Part shown: positions 1 through 9,013 of the stretch, in pieces
Layout: every line of letters starts with the position of its first letter
Position numbering within the stretch: position 1 is the first letter of the stretch
NCBI GenBank assembly: GCA_037367405.1
Contig: JAZKJV010008264.1
Location: 2,110,001 to 2,174,000, forward strand
Direction: 5' to 3'
Source of the DNA: Ottelia alismoides
Lineage: Eukaryota; Streptophyta; Magnoliopsida; Alismatales; Hydrocharitaceae
Length of the DNA stretch: 64,000 nucleotides
Made by a program: the position numbers and the translations under genes
The notes under the pieces: generated by a model
The model's database searches: none
The model's input: the letters and a program-made list of their open reading frames with translations, nothing else
What the model was told of the DNA's origin: nothing

Positions 1-5
1 ATATA

Positions 6-314
6 GGGGGCCTTTCAAATAGGACGCAGTCCTTCCATTCCTAAGGAAGGCCGCCCCTTTTTTGTATAAAACAGGGCACTTTAGTAGAATACGTATATAG
101 TTTGTATTATAGGTGCACGTTATAAATACAAAGCCGCATACAAAACTGCGCATTATAATACAAACATTAAAACTGCACATTATAATACAAAACTGTTTAT
201 AACGTGCGCCTATAATACAAACTATATACGTATTCTACTAAAGTGCCATGTTTTATACAAAAAAGGGGCGGCCTTCCTTAGGAATGGAAGGACTGCGTCC
301 TATTTGAAATAAAT

Positions 315-316
<2 letters not shown>
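6..316. mobile_element. Foldback element E0
   Basis: Near-perfect inverted repeat. The left arm (about 13-130) matches the reverse complement of about 186-308; both arms contain CAAATAGGACGCAGTCC and ACTTTAGTAGAATACG. The central about 60 bases hold copies of TATAATACAAA. TA bases flank both sides. There is no coding capacity. Its sequence is unrelated to its neighbours, so it is a separate family that shares their target preference. Confidence 0.8.
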
Positions 317-348
<32 letters not shown>

Positions 349-353
<5 letters not shown>

Positions 354-734
354 AAATGGGGCTGCCCCCAGGGAGTAGCCAACTTGGCTACTCCCACCCC
401 TATTTTTCCCTATTTTTTTATTTTTTTGGAAAATAAAAATTTGTATATTCATCATTATATCCCTCTCACATTCTATTAAAATTTCGTCAGAAACAGAGAC
501 TCCTAGGCCCTCCATCCATACGTCATTTTTTTAACGGGCGCAGGATTTTTTAAATCGACCATGTTTGGATGGATGTCGTAGGAGTCTCTGTTTCTGACGA
601 AATTTTAAAAGAATGTGAGAGGGATATAATGATGAATATACAAATTTTTATTTTCCAAAAAAATAAGAAAATGAGGGGAAAATAGGGGTGGGAGTAGCCA
701 AGTTGGCTACTCCCCGGGGGCAGCCCCATTTACC

Positions 735-736
<2 letters not shown>
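349..736 (+). mobile_element. Foldback element E1, subfamily A
   Basis: Palindrome of about 388 bp whose arms meet near 520-560. Each arm starts with ATGGGGCTGCCCCC, then a small hairpin (GGGAGTAGCC / GGCTACTCCC), then an A/T-rich tract, and ends with the most conserved block, CGTCAGAAACAGAGACTCCT. The asymmetric centre (TTTTTTAACGG..CAGGATTTTTTAAATCGAC) gives an orientation, here called plus. It is flanked by (TA)16 on both sides. Confidence 0.85.
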
Positions 737-768
<32 letters not shown>

Positions 769-772
<4 letters not shown>

Positions 773-1153
773 AAAGGAGCCTACCTCAGCGGGTATAGGT
801 AACTTCCTACACCCGACCTGATTTTTCATTATTTGATCTTTTTTGAAATGAAACCTTGGGAGATTTAGATCACTATGTATCACCATGTTATCGTTTCAAA
901 TTCAACTTAATTCGAGACTTCTATCATCTCCATCAAGATTACCAAATTTTAACGCTCTCAGAATTGCCGAAATCGACTCTGTCTAGATGAACGTGTTAGG
1001 AATGTTTGTTTTACATGAAACTTGAAACACGTATTTCCCTTAACATATTAAGTTAATCCCTCCAACTTTTAGTCCAAAAAATAAAAAGATAATCGAAAAA
1101 TGGGGGTGGGTGCAGGGAGTTTCCGACACCCCACGTGCAGCCTCCTTGCCCCC
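769..1153. mobile_element. Foldback element E2, subfamily B
   Basis: About 385 bp between (AT)n tracts. It belongs to a second subfamily with E5, E6 and E13, marked by TCTAGATG..GTTAGGAATGTTTGTTTT in the right half and ATTTAGATCACTATGTATCACC in pieces in the left half. Subterminal hairpin bases (GGGTATAGG / CCTACACCC) are visible at 799-827. No coding capacity. Confidence 0.75.
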
Positions 1154-1171
1154 ATATATATATATATATAT

Positions 1172-1555
1172 GAGGTCGGGGAAGCTGTTTTGAGTAACAG
1201 CCAAGATGGTTGTTAAACAAGGCAATTTCTCCAATATTTTTTTATTTTTTTAAAAAATTCTTCCATATATATTCATCTATATATCCCTCCTAGATGCCAT
1301 TAAAATTTCGTGTGAGACGGAGACTCCTATGCCCTCCATCTAGACAGGTATATTACAACAAATTTCAGACCGTTAAAAATTACTTGTTTTAGATGGAGGA
1401 CTTAGGAGTCTTTGTTTCTCACAAAATTTGTATGACATGTAGGAGGGATATATAGATGAATATACATGAAAGAATTTTTGAAAGAAAATTAAAAAATATT
1501 GAGGAAACTGCCTTGTGTAATAGCCATCTTGGTTGTTACTCAAAACAACTTCCCT

Positions 1556-1570
<15 letters not shown>
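1172..1570. mobile_element. Foldback element E3, subfamily A variant
   Basis: Palindrome of about 400 bp. The left arm carries GTAACAGCCAAGATGGTTGTTA near 1194-1215 (a hairpin), and the right arm carries the matching AATAGCCATCTTGGTTGTTA near 1520. The inner arms keep the subfamily A block in diverged form (GAGACGGAGACTCCTATG at 1315; AGGAGTCTTTGTTTCTC at 1402). The right end runs into (CT)n then (AT)n. Confidence 0.8.
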
Positions 1571-1586
<16 letters not shown>

Positions 1587-1587
<1 letters not shown>

Positions 1588-1928
1588 GAGAGAGAGAGGT
1601 TAATGGGGCTTCCCCCGCGTCATTTCCGACGTTTTTTTTCTCAAAAAATGTCGTCATGTATATTCATCCCTATATCCCTCCTACATGCCATTCGAATATC
1701 GTCAGAAACAGAGACTCCTACGGCCTCCATTCGGACAATCATTTTTTAACAGTATCAGGATTTTTTAAATCGACACCATCTCGATGGAGGTCGTAGGAGT
1801 TTATATTTCTGACGATATTCGAATGACATATATGAGGGATATAGGGATGAATATATATGGCAATATTTTTCAAAAAAATATCGAAAATGGCACAATGGCT
1901 GCCCCCATGGGGCAGCCCCATTTTTCTC
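1587..1928 (+). mobile_element. Foldback element E4, subfamily A
   Basis: About 340 bp, preceded by (AT)n(AG)n and followed by (AT)n. Both ends contain ATGGGGCT..CCCC, and the inner block CGTCAGAAACAGAGACTCCT appears at about 1691 with its inverse near 1792-1815. The left terminal hairpin is reduced, while the right one (GGCTGCCCCCATGGGGCAGCC) is kept. Centre orientation as in E1. Confidence 0.8.
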
Positions 1929-1950
1929 ATATATATATATATATATATAT

Positions 1951-1981
<31 letters not shown>

Positions 1982-2007
1982 CATACATACATACATACAT
2001 ATATATA
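1929..2007. repeat. Compound microsatellite (AT)n(GATA)n(CATA)n(TA)n
   Basis: Roughly (AT)12, seven GATA units, five CATA units and a short (TA)n, joining E4 to E5. A similar mix (CATA units, then ATAGAT units, then TATA) sits just before E13 at 56940-57013, in front of the same GGGGCTGGGGAAGCT terminus. Confidence 0.95.
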
Positions 2008-2393
2008 GGGGCTGGGGAAGCTGCACCCGGGGGTGTAGCTAACTAGCTGCACCCGACCATTTTTTTCATTGATTTTTTGTGTTTTTGAAATAAAATCTAG
2101 AGGGATTTAAATCACTATATATCACCATGATATCATACCAATTTCAAATAAATTTGACATTTCTATCATCTCCATCAAGGATATCACATTTTAACGGTTT
2201 CAGAATTATTGAAATTGACCATATCTAGATGGACATGTTAGGAGTGTTTGTTTTGAATGAAATTTGAAACACATATTCCACACAACAAATTAAATAAATC
2301 CCACATAAGTTTCCTTCAAAAAATCAAAAATTAATGAGAAAAATAGCCGGGTGTAGCTAGTTAGCTGCACCCCCCGGTGTAGCTTCCCTTTTC

Positions 2394-2395
<2 letters not shown>
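2008..2395. mobile_element. Foldback element E5, subfamily B
   Basis: About 388 bp. The left end GGGGCTGGGGAAGCTGCACC is followed by a hairpin (GGTGTAGCTA / TAGCTGCACC); the right end (2348-2395) is the inverse. The inner part shares ATATCTAGATGGACATGTTA-type sequence with E2, E6 and E13. It is closest to E13 at 57014, including the flanking tetranucleotide repeats. No coding capacity. Confidence 0.8.
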
Positions 2396-2431
<36 letters not shown>

Positions 2432-2433
<2 letters not shown>

Positions 2434-2818
2434 GGGCAGGGAGCCTGCACCCTGGGAAGGAGGAAACTCCCAGCACCCACCCCATTTTTTGACTATTTTT
2501 TATTTTTTTGAAAAAAAATTGGGGGGATTTACTTAATATGTTAAGGGAAATATGTGTTTCAAGTTTCATGCAAAACAAACATTCCTAACATGTTCATCTA
2601 GACATGGTCGATTTCAACAATTCTGAGAGCGTTAAAATTTGGTAGTCTTGATGGAGATGATAGAAGTCTTGAATTAAGTTGAATTTGGAATGACAATATG
2701 ATGATACATGGTGATCTAAATCCCCCAAGACTTCATTTCAAAAAAATCAAAAAATAATGAAAAATTAGGCCGAGTATAGGGAGTTACCTGCACCCGCCGA
2801 GGTAGGTTCCTTTTTGCC
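2432..2818. mobile_element. Foldback element E6, subfamily B
   Basis: About 387 bp between (AT)n and (TA)n. The left end is GGGGGCAGGGAGCCTGCACC. The body matches E2 in reverse orientation (AACATGTTCATCTAGACATG at 2588; GATGATAGAAGTCTTGAATT at 2657). The terminal hairpin stems are weaker than in the other copies. No coding capacity. Confidence 0.75.
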
Positions 2819-2832
2819 TATATATATATATA

Positions 2833-3195
2833 GGAAAAAATGGGGCTGCCCCCTGGGGGCAGCCAGCATGGCTGCCCCCGCCCCATTTTTCGGCGTTTTT
2901 TTTTTATTTTTTTTGAAAAATAAAATCATGTATATTCATCCATATATCCCTCCTACATGCCATTCGAATTTCGTCAGAAACAGAGACTCCTACGGCCTCC
3001 ATCTCGATGGTATCGATTTAAAAAAATCCTGTTACCGTTAAAAAATTACTGTCTGGATGGAGGCCGTAGGAGTCTCTGTTTCTGACGAAATTCGAATGGT
3101 ATATAGGAGGGATATAGGGATGAACGTCAATGGTGTTATTTTTCAAAAAAAATAAAAAAATTTGCCCAAATAAGGCGGGGGCAGCCACATATGAC

Positions 3196-3197
<2 letters not shown>
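2833..3197 (-). mobile_element. Foldback element E7, subfamily A
   Basis: About 365 bp. The left end has two nested hairpins (GGGGCTGCCCCCTGGGGGCAGCC, then GCAGCCAGCATGGCTGC; positions 2841-2878). The inner blocks match E1. The centre is the reverse complement of the E1/E4 centre, so the element is inverted. The right end stops at GGGGGCAGCCACATATGACCC without the outer hairpin, the same shortened end as E9. Confidence 0.85.
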
Positions 3198-3242
<45 letters not shown>

Positions 3243-3268
<26 letters not shown>

Positions 3269-3642
3269 AGGGAGCATACTTTGTGAAGTAGGTAACCTTA
3301 CCTACTTCACATCTAATTTTTGTAAATTTTTTTATTTTTTTGAAAAATACCATCGTGGATTTTCATAGTTATATCCCTCTAATATGTCATTCAAATTTCA
3401 TCAGAAACGGAGACTCCTACGGCCTTCATCTAGAACATGTAAAATACAGCAAATCTGTGACCGTTAAAAAATGATTGTCTGAATGGAGGCCGTAGAAGTC
3501 TCTGTTTCTGAGAAATTTGAATGACATATTAGATGGATATAATTATGAGAATCCATGGTGGCATTTTTGAAAAAAATAAAAATTGCAAAAAATAAAATGT
3601 GAAGTAGGTAAGTTACCTACTTCACAAAGTAGGCTCCCTTTC

Positions 3643-3664
<22 letters not shown>
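3243..3664. mobile_element. Foldback element E8, subfamily A variant
   Basis: About 420 bp, starting with (GA)n and ending with (CT)n that form the outermost part of its inverted repeat. Next inward is the hairpin GTGAAGTAGGTAA..TTACCTACTTCAC at both ends (3284-3311 and 3599-3625). The inner block keeps AACGGAGACTCCTACGGCC at 3406 and its inverse near 3487-3510. It separates the near-twins E7 and E9. Confidence 0.8.
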
Positions 3665-3680
<16 letters not shown>

Positions 3681-4011
3681 GGAAAAAATGGGGCTGCCCC
3701 CGCCCCATTTTTCGGCGTTTTTTTTATTTTTTTTGAAAAATAAAACCATGTATATTCATCCGTATATCCCTCCTACATGTCATTCGAATTTCGTCAGAAA
3801 CAGAGACTCCTACGGCCTCCATCTCGATGGTATCGATTTAAAAAAATCTTATTACCGTTAAAAAATTATTGTCCGGATGGAGGCCGTAGGAGTCTGTTTC
3901 TGACGAAATTCGAATGGTATATAGGAGGGATATAGGGATGAATGTAAATGGTGTTATTTTTCAAAAAAAATAAAAAATTTTGCCCAAATAAAGCGGGGGC
4001 AGCCACATATG

Positions 4012-4015
<4 letters not shown>
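3681..4015 (-). mobile_element. Foldback element E9, near-duplicate of E7
   Basis: About 335 bp. From the first inner A/T tract to the shortened right end it matches E7 with only scattered differences. It lacks the left hairpin repeat of E7 (ATGGGGCTGCCCCCG runs directly into CCCCATTTTTCGG). Same orientation as E7. The shared truncated right end points to duplication of an E7-like copy rather than independent insertion. Confidence 0.85.
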
Positions 4016-4046
<31 letters not shown>

Positions 4047-4049
<3 letters not shown>

Positions 4050-4431
4050 GGATGATCCTATGAGAGCTTGGCTTTATGAGAGCATGAGAGAAACAAGCCA
4101 GAACCGTTAGATGCTTGGTGAAAAGCAACGGCTGAGATACTTTTCCTTTCTCTCCTCCCACCTTCCCCATCTCCGTAACCCCAAATCCATCCCATCCCCC
4201 GCCCCCAACCCACCCCACCAGTACCTCTGTAGGCTCCCGATCTCCCTACGGCTTCGTACCCCTCCGTCGACCCCCTTTCTTCTCTGTGCTCTTCTCCACA
4301 CCCCTTCATCGATCTCCTTTCTACTCCGTGATGGTTCCTCCCGTCATTAGCTCCTGCTGCCCCCGTCACCCTATCTCGAGTGGTGCTGGACGGACGTACT
4401 CCATTGAGCGTCGCCACCCACCCATGACACC
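4047..4431 (+). repeat. Left terminal inverted repeat of E10
   Basis: Pairs with 6420-6803 with few mismatches. It contains two GAGAGC motifs near the tip (CCTATGAGAGC, TATGAGAGCATGAGAG) and a long pyrimidine-rich stretch. ORFs in it mirror ORFs in the right TIR on the other strand and are not considered genes. Confidence 0.85.
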
Positions 4432-6419
4432 CACTACCGCCTCTGATTGCATCCTCTGTCCCACCTGTGATTTGAATTCTGCCAAATTTTATGGCAGAAA
4501 TCAAATGATGCATTTATGTTATACATTTTACTTATTCACATATTCAAACAATTCCGAATATAAATAGTATATCACATATCACTTGAAGATACATATGATA
4601 CCATCTGAAGATCCATATTATACGGGATGGAGTAAATATAGTATAATGCATTTCTTTTTTTCCCAAACCAAATGATGCAACTAAATTAGCAAGCATATAT
4701 TTTGTTTTAGCGGGCAATGTTCGAAATCAAAATAATTTTTCTTTACACAAAAAATCATAAAACAAATACGTAAGACTAATAATTTCTCCTACCTTTAATA
4801 TATGGATATAAAATTGCTGAACAATCCATGGTTGGATTCATATTTCAGTTAAAAACTCGACAATTTTGAACAGAGTTTCCAAACTCATCATTTACAACAT
4901 CAGAGTAATTCCCTACTTACATATCTTGTTAGAACCTTAAATATGTTAGGGCAACAATTCAACTTCCAAAATTGACCATTTTATAATCACATTACATAGG
5001 ATTTGTAATTGATAGTATGCATCAGCTACTAATGAGTAATTACAATGCAAAAGTAATAACAATACATAGAGTATCAATGTAGTATAATAACACTGACAAT
5101 GTACTTTGGGGAACTGATAGCATTAATATTCAAGTCCTTTGATTGTTGTTGCATTGGAGAACTGATGGATTGGATTCACAATCCATTATACAAATTGGCT
5201 AATGTTAAACTTCATATTTCACTGATTATATGGTTCACTAGGTAACATCAAAAAGTCGGGTTTCCAAGTTCATCAGTTGGGACTGGAGTGGTTCAGGTTT
5301 ATTTAACTATGGAATTGTTCAGGTTTCACAGTTTTCATCGTTTTAACTATGCAACATGTCCCACAGTGGAATCCACGCAGTCATCGACTTTTGAATACAA
5401 AAAATACTGTGATCTATACTGAGATCCACTTTATTACAGTGGATGGAGGAACAATATTTCTACATTTTACTCAAATCCATCCATCATCAAACAAACCTCA
5501 CATCATATACTTATTTGTTTCAGCAGCTGTATAGAGGAATTTAGAGTTTGGTTGTGTTATTTACATGTGATGTATCCTTACTTTTTGTTGTTGCCCGCAA
5601 TAAGGTGCGTCGAATCAACTTGTGATATATCCAACAAAATTGATTGAATCTTGCACATCGCAGCAAAATTGTGATATATCCAACAAAGATTTACCAAACT
5701 AATTTTCATCCAAAATACAATAGATTTATACAACATTGTCTAATATTATTACAGAACATGTACTGGAAAGATAGTTGCATTGCAATTGCAACTAGGATTA
5801 CAAGTGTTAAAAAAACATTCACAAGCTTGATTTTTTCCCGCTATTTGCATGTTGCTCAATTTTCCCGAGCTCTTCTCTTCATCCTTGTCTTGGAAGCCAA
5901 AGTATTGCAGCACTCAACGTCCCATCTATTATAAAGTCATGGATCAAATCCTGCATGTACAATCTTGCTTTCAGCACAATGTTCTCCTACGTATGCTATT
6001 GTTGATTCCCATGAATGGAGTCCTGATATGATCCACTCCCATGAATAATATTCAAGTTTATAGAAATGTCAAAAAAAATTTGTCTTTTAATTGTTCCCTG
6101 CCACCATGAAAAAATTCAACTAATATGAAAAATTACTGCTATGAAATAGGCCTGATATCAATTTGGTGTCTAGAGGTGTATATCAAAGATTACGTTCACT
6201 ACCTAAAACAAACTTATAATTGTAGGCATTTGATGCCCGAACAGAAAGAAGGATTGTGGGGGAAATTCGGATATAATGGAGATATTAAGGAAAAGCTGAA
6301 CACATCAGATGTTGTGGAAAGAAGGGAACACAGATTTTTCATATGTAACCATTTGATGTCCGGGTATAAAAAAAAGACATCAACTGGGATGCAATGGAGA
6401 AATTTGATGTCCTGGAAGA
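4432..6419. other. Interior of E10, no recognisable gene
   Basis: AT-rich, with no ORF that resembles a transposase or host protein. The longest plus-strand frame (6125-6505) runs into the right TIR and has no family motif I recognise. A motif like ATTTGATGTCC recurs close to the right TIR (about 6229, 6350, 6401) and in inverted form near the left one (about 4500), as subterminal repeats would. Confidence 0.5.
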
Positions 6420-6803
6420 GGGTGTCATGGGTGGGTGACGATGCTCAACGGAGTACGTCGTCCAGCACCACTCGAGATAGGGGTGACGGAGGCAGTAGGA
6501 ACTAATGACGGGAGGAAACATCACGGAGTAGAAAGGAGATCGATGAAGGGGTGTGGAGGAGAGCACTGAGAAGAAAGGGGGTCGACGGAGGGGTGCAAAG
6601 CCGTAGGGAGATTGGGAGTCTACAGAGGTGCCGGTGGGGTGGGTTGGGGCAGGGGACGGGATGGATCTGGGGTTACGGAGATGGGGAAGGTGGGAGGAGA
6701 GAAAGGAAAAGTATCTCAACCGTTCCTTTTCACTAAGCATCTAACGGTCCTTGCTTGTTTCTCTCATGCTCTCATAAAGCCAAGCTCTCATAGGATCATC
6801 CCC
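6420..6803 (-). repeat. Right terminal inverted repeat of E10
   Basis: Reverse complement of 4047-4431. It ends CATGCTCTCATAAAG..GCTCTCATAGGATCATC before the (AT)9 tract. The copies differ at only a small fraction of positions by eye. Confidence 0.85.
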
Positions 6804-6821
6804 ATATATATATATATATAT

Positions 6822-7207
6822 GGGAAAAATGGGGCCGCCCCAGGAAGTAGCTGACTTAGCTACCCCCGTCCCATTTTCTCCATGTTTTTTTATTTTTTTG
6901 AAAATTTCTTCCGTGAATATCCATCAGTATATCCCTATATTGTGTCATTAAAATTTCATGTAAAACAGAGACTCCTACGGCCTCCATCCAAACAGTCATT
7001 TTTTTAACGGTAACAGAATTTTTTAAATCGACCCTGTCTGGATGGAGGACGTAGAAGTCTCTGTTTCGCATGAAATTTGAATGACATAATATAGGGATTT
7101 AATAATGAATTTACACGGTTTTAGATTTTAAAAAAAATAAAAAAATATATGAAAAAGGGACGGGGGAGCTAAGTTAGCTCCCCCTAGGGGGCATACACAT
7201 TTTTCCC
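6822..7207 (+). mobile_element. Foldback element E11, subfamily A
   Basis: About 386 bp between (AT)n and (TA)n(GA)n. Ends are GGGAAAAATGGGGCCGCCCC and the inverse. Hairpins AGTAGCTGACTTAGCTAC (left) and GGAGCTAAGTTAGCTCC (right) differ from other copies but still pair. The inner block AAACAGAGACTCCTACGGCC is at 6962 and its inverse is near 7048-7068. Centre orientation as in E1. Confidence 0.85.
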
Positions 7208-7223
<16 letters not shown>

Positions 7224-7246
<23 letters not shown>

Positions 7247-7416
7247 GAGTGATCATATGAGAGCAAAAATTGTGAGAGCATGAGAGGAATGATTCTGGAC
7301 CATATGATTCTGTTTTCTCTCTCATGGTCTTCTCTCTCCTGGGTGAATCATGTGGTCAAGAATCATTCCTCTTATGCTCTCACAACTTTTTGCTCTCATA
7401 GGATAACTCCTCTCTC
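7224..7416. mobile_element. Short foldback element E12, E10-type ends
   Basis: About 190-bp palindrome flanked by (TA)n(GA)n and (CT)n(TA)n. Its arms carry GATCATATGAGAGC and TGAGAGCATGAGAGGAATGA, close to the ends of E10, and they meet near 7320. No coding capacity. Confidence 0.8.
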
Positions 7417-7426
7417 TATATATATA

Positions 7427-7921
7427 AATCAAAAAAGTACTGCGGACTTTGACGCCAAATTGCACCGGAGGTTCTCATTAAACTCCGTGTGATGACTGAT
7501 AGGTACCACTTTTCCAACGTTAGTATAACCAGTCGTCGATGATTAGAGATTGTCATTTTTCCAATGCGAAAGGAATCTTACTAGCTCTTGAAGAACATAA
7601 ATTACGTACGGATTTGAAGTCCGTGGACGAGAAGATTACGTCGACCATCATCGAAAATTCTACATACATATAATTTTAAATTTGGAATAGTTGTAAACCA
7701 AAAACAAAAGAACGTCAACATCGGAGCAATCTTCTAGAAAAAGAGTGGCTTGGCAATGATTTCTGTGTATTATTTGAATGGTCTCCTCAGAGTTGGTCAA
7801 TATAAGTCCCCCGGCCGTACAAGCAGCTTAAAGTGGATGAGAGTTAATGAATAAAAAAGGAGAAGGAATAAATTATATTAATCTCCGGCTCATGTTTCGT
7901 TGGTTTGGTAAAGAAGCCACA
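7427..7921. other. No gene seen
   Basis: About 500 bp of moderately AT-rich sequence between the foldback chain and the Gypsy element's target site. It continues at 15943 on the far side of that insertion. I recognise no family motif, although it could be part of an older element. Confidence 0.5.
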
Positions 7922-8759
7922 GTTTTTGTAACGGAACGGATCGTGATGCCTGGCGGAAGCATGCAATTTGAATTCGCATGATCGAACCGTTACCGACTCA
8001 TGCATGGTAATCATTGAGCATACCAGAAAATCACTCTCAAAACGATCCATAAAATCCAATTCAACTGAGAGTTCTATTATTACAACATCTATAAAGGGTA
8101 TACTTGTAAAAGAACTAAACAATTTCTCAACATGGATCCCTATTCCAGTGGGCATACAAATATCCACCATGAATCATGCAATATCCATACCGCAGTGAAT
8201 ATCTTGTTTTTGTCGCATGAACTTGAATGCTTGATCAAACTTGTTCTTCACCTGAAATAATTAAACATAATTTGCATGAGCCTAATGCCCAGTATGTATC
8301 GGGGTCCATGCATGGGAATTCTAACGGTCGTTTAACTCATTATATCTCATGCACTAGAATTTTCATGGAAAAATATCATTACGTGCCTAGTTGTTCCCAT
8401 GCATGTCTAAGATCGATTCCTAACATGTACAATTTGCATTCTTTGATGACCATAGGTATACATATGCAGATTTCATAAGAAAACATGGATATGCATATAA
8501 TTTGCATAAGTAGATATGACAACCAATTCTTTCAACTTGTGGGGCCTATTTCATAAAATACATGAAAATTACATACTTCTTAAATCATATACATCATTTT
8601 GCATATTAACCCCCGTAACTTTGATGGTTTAACTTTCTTAAACCACTTTTTGTATGATATGTAATGGTTCATTATCACATTAATCATTCTCTTGCATAAC
8701 ATATACTGGTTTATCATTAATTAAACCAATTTCTTACATAACATGTTATAAACTATTTT

Positions 8760-8965
8760 TTTTATACCTTGTAATGATTTATCTTTATAAATCATTTCCT
8801 TGCACCCTTGTAATGATTTATTTTTATAAACCATTTATTTCGTAACTTATAATGATTTACCGTTATAAATCATTAATTTCGTAACTTGTAATGATTTATC
8901 TTTATAAATCATTTCATTGCATACTTGTAATGGTTTACTTTATAAACCATTTATTTCATAACTTT
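8760..8965. repeat. Array of short hairpin units in the LTR
   Basis: Five units of about 30-45 bp such as AATGATTTATCTTTATAAATCATT, each an inverted repeat. Variants keep pairing: AATGATTTA/TAAATCATT in one unit and AATGGTTTA/TAAACCATT in another. The same array is at about 13880-14085 in the right LTR. Spacers contain CTTGTAAT or CGTAACTT. Confidence 0.8.
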
Positions 8966-9013
8966 CGTGTACGTATCTTATTATACGTTTTCAACCGCTG
9001 GCACTTGCGGTCC

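Larger units (their letters stand above)
4047..6803. mobile_element. Long-TIR element E10 (2757 bp) in a (TA)n site
   Basis: Terminal inverted repeats of about 385 bp (4047-4431 and 6420-6803) end in GATGATCCTATGAGAGC. They are CT-rich on the plus strand at the left and GA-rich at the right. Flanks are (TA)15 and (AT)9. Long TIRs resemble Mutator-like elements, but no 8-11-bp target duplication can be separated from the TA tract and no transposase is recognisable, so this is treated as a non-autonomous element. E12 (7224-7416) shares its ends and may be an internally deleted relative. Confidence 0.8.
1..7426. other. Chain of 13 foldback elements linked by (TA)n tracts
   Basis: Thirteen palindromic elements (called E0-E12 below) lie end to end. 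The only sequence between neighbours is a (TA)n tract (about 317-348, 737-768, 1154-1171, 1571-1586, 1929-2007, 2396-2431, 2819-2832, 3198-3242, 3665-3680, 4016-4046, 6804-6821, 7208-7223, 7417-7426), sometimes extended by (GA)n/(CT)n. No other unique DNA separates them. Elements flanked on both sides by (TA)n are known in rice as Micron; assigning this chain to such a microsatellite-targeting class is inference. There is no host gene in the stretch. Long runs of alternating Ile/Tyr in translation come from the TA tracts. Confidence 0.85.

Noticed and set aside
300..515. ORFs with long Ile-Tyr repeats (also at 1373-2000, 2357-2578, 3018-3353, 57622-58379)
   Set aside because: They translate (TA)n tracts plus foldback arms; similar frames appear at every TA tract, with no start or stop logic and no family.
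4058..4513. 151-codon Gly/Arg-rich frame in the E10 left TIR
   Set aside because: The same sequence recurs inverted at 6420-6803; it is inverted-repeat sequence of skewed composition, not a gene.
7844..8170. 108-codon frame repeated at 12967-13290
   Set aside because: It lies in the LTR and is repeated only because the LTR is; no protein family match.
8760..8965. CRISPR-like regular repeats
   Set aside because: Units are diverged hairpins without unique spacers of constant length, inside an LTR of a plant retrotransposon.
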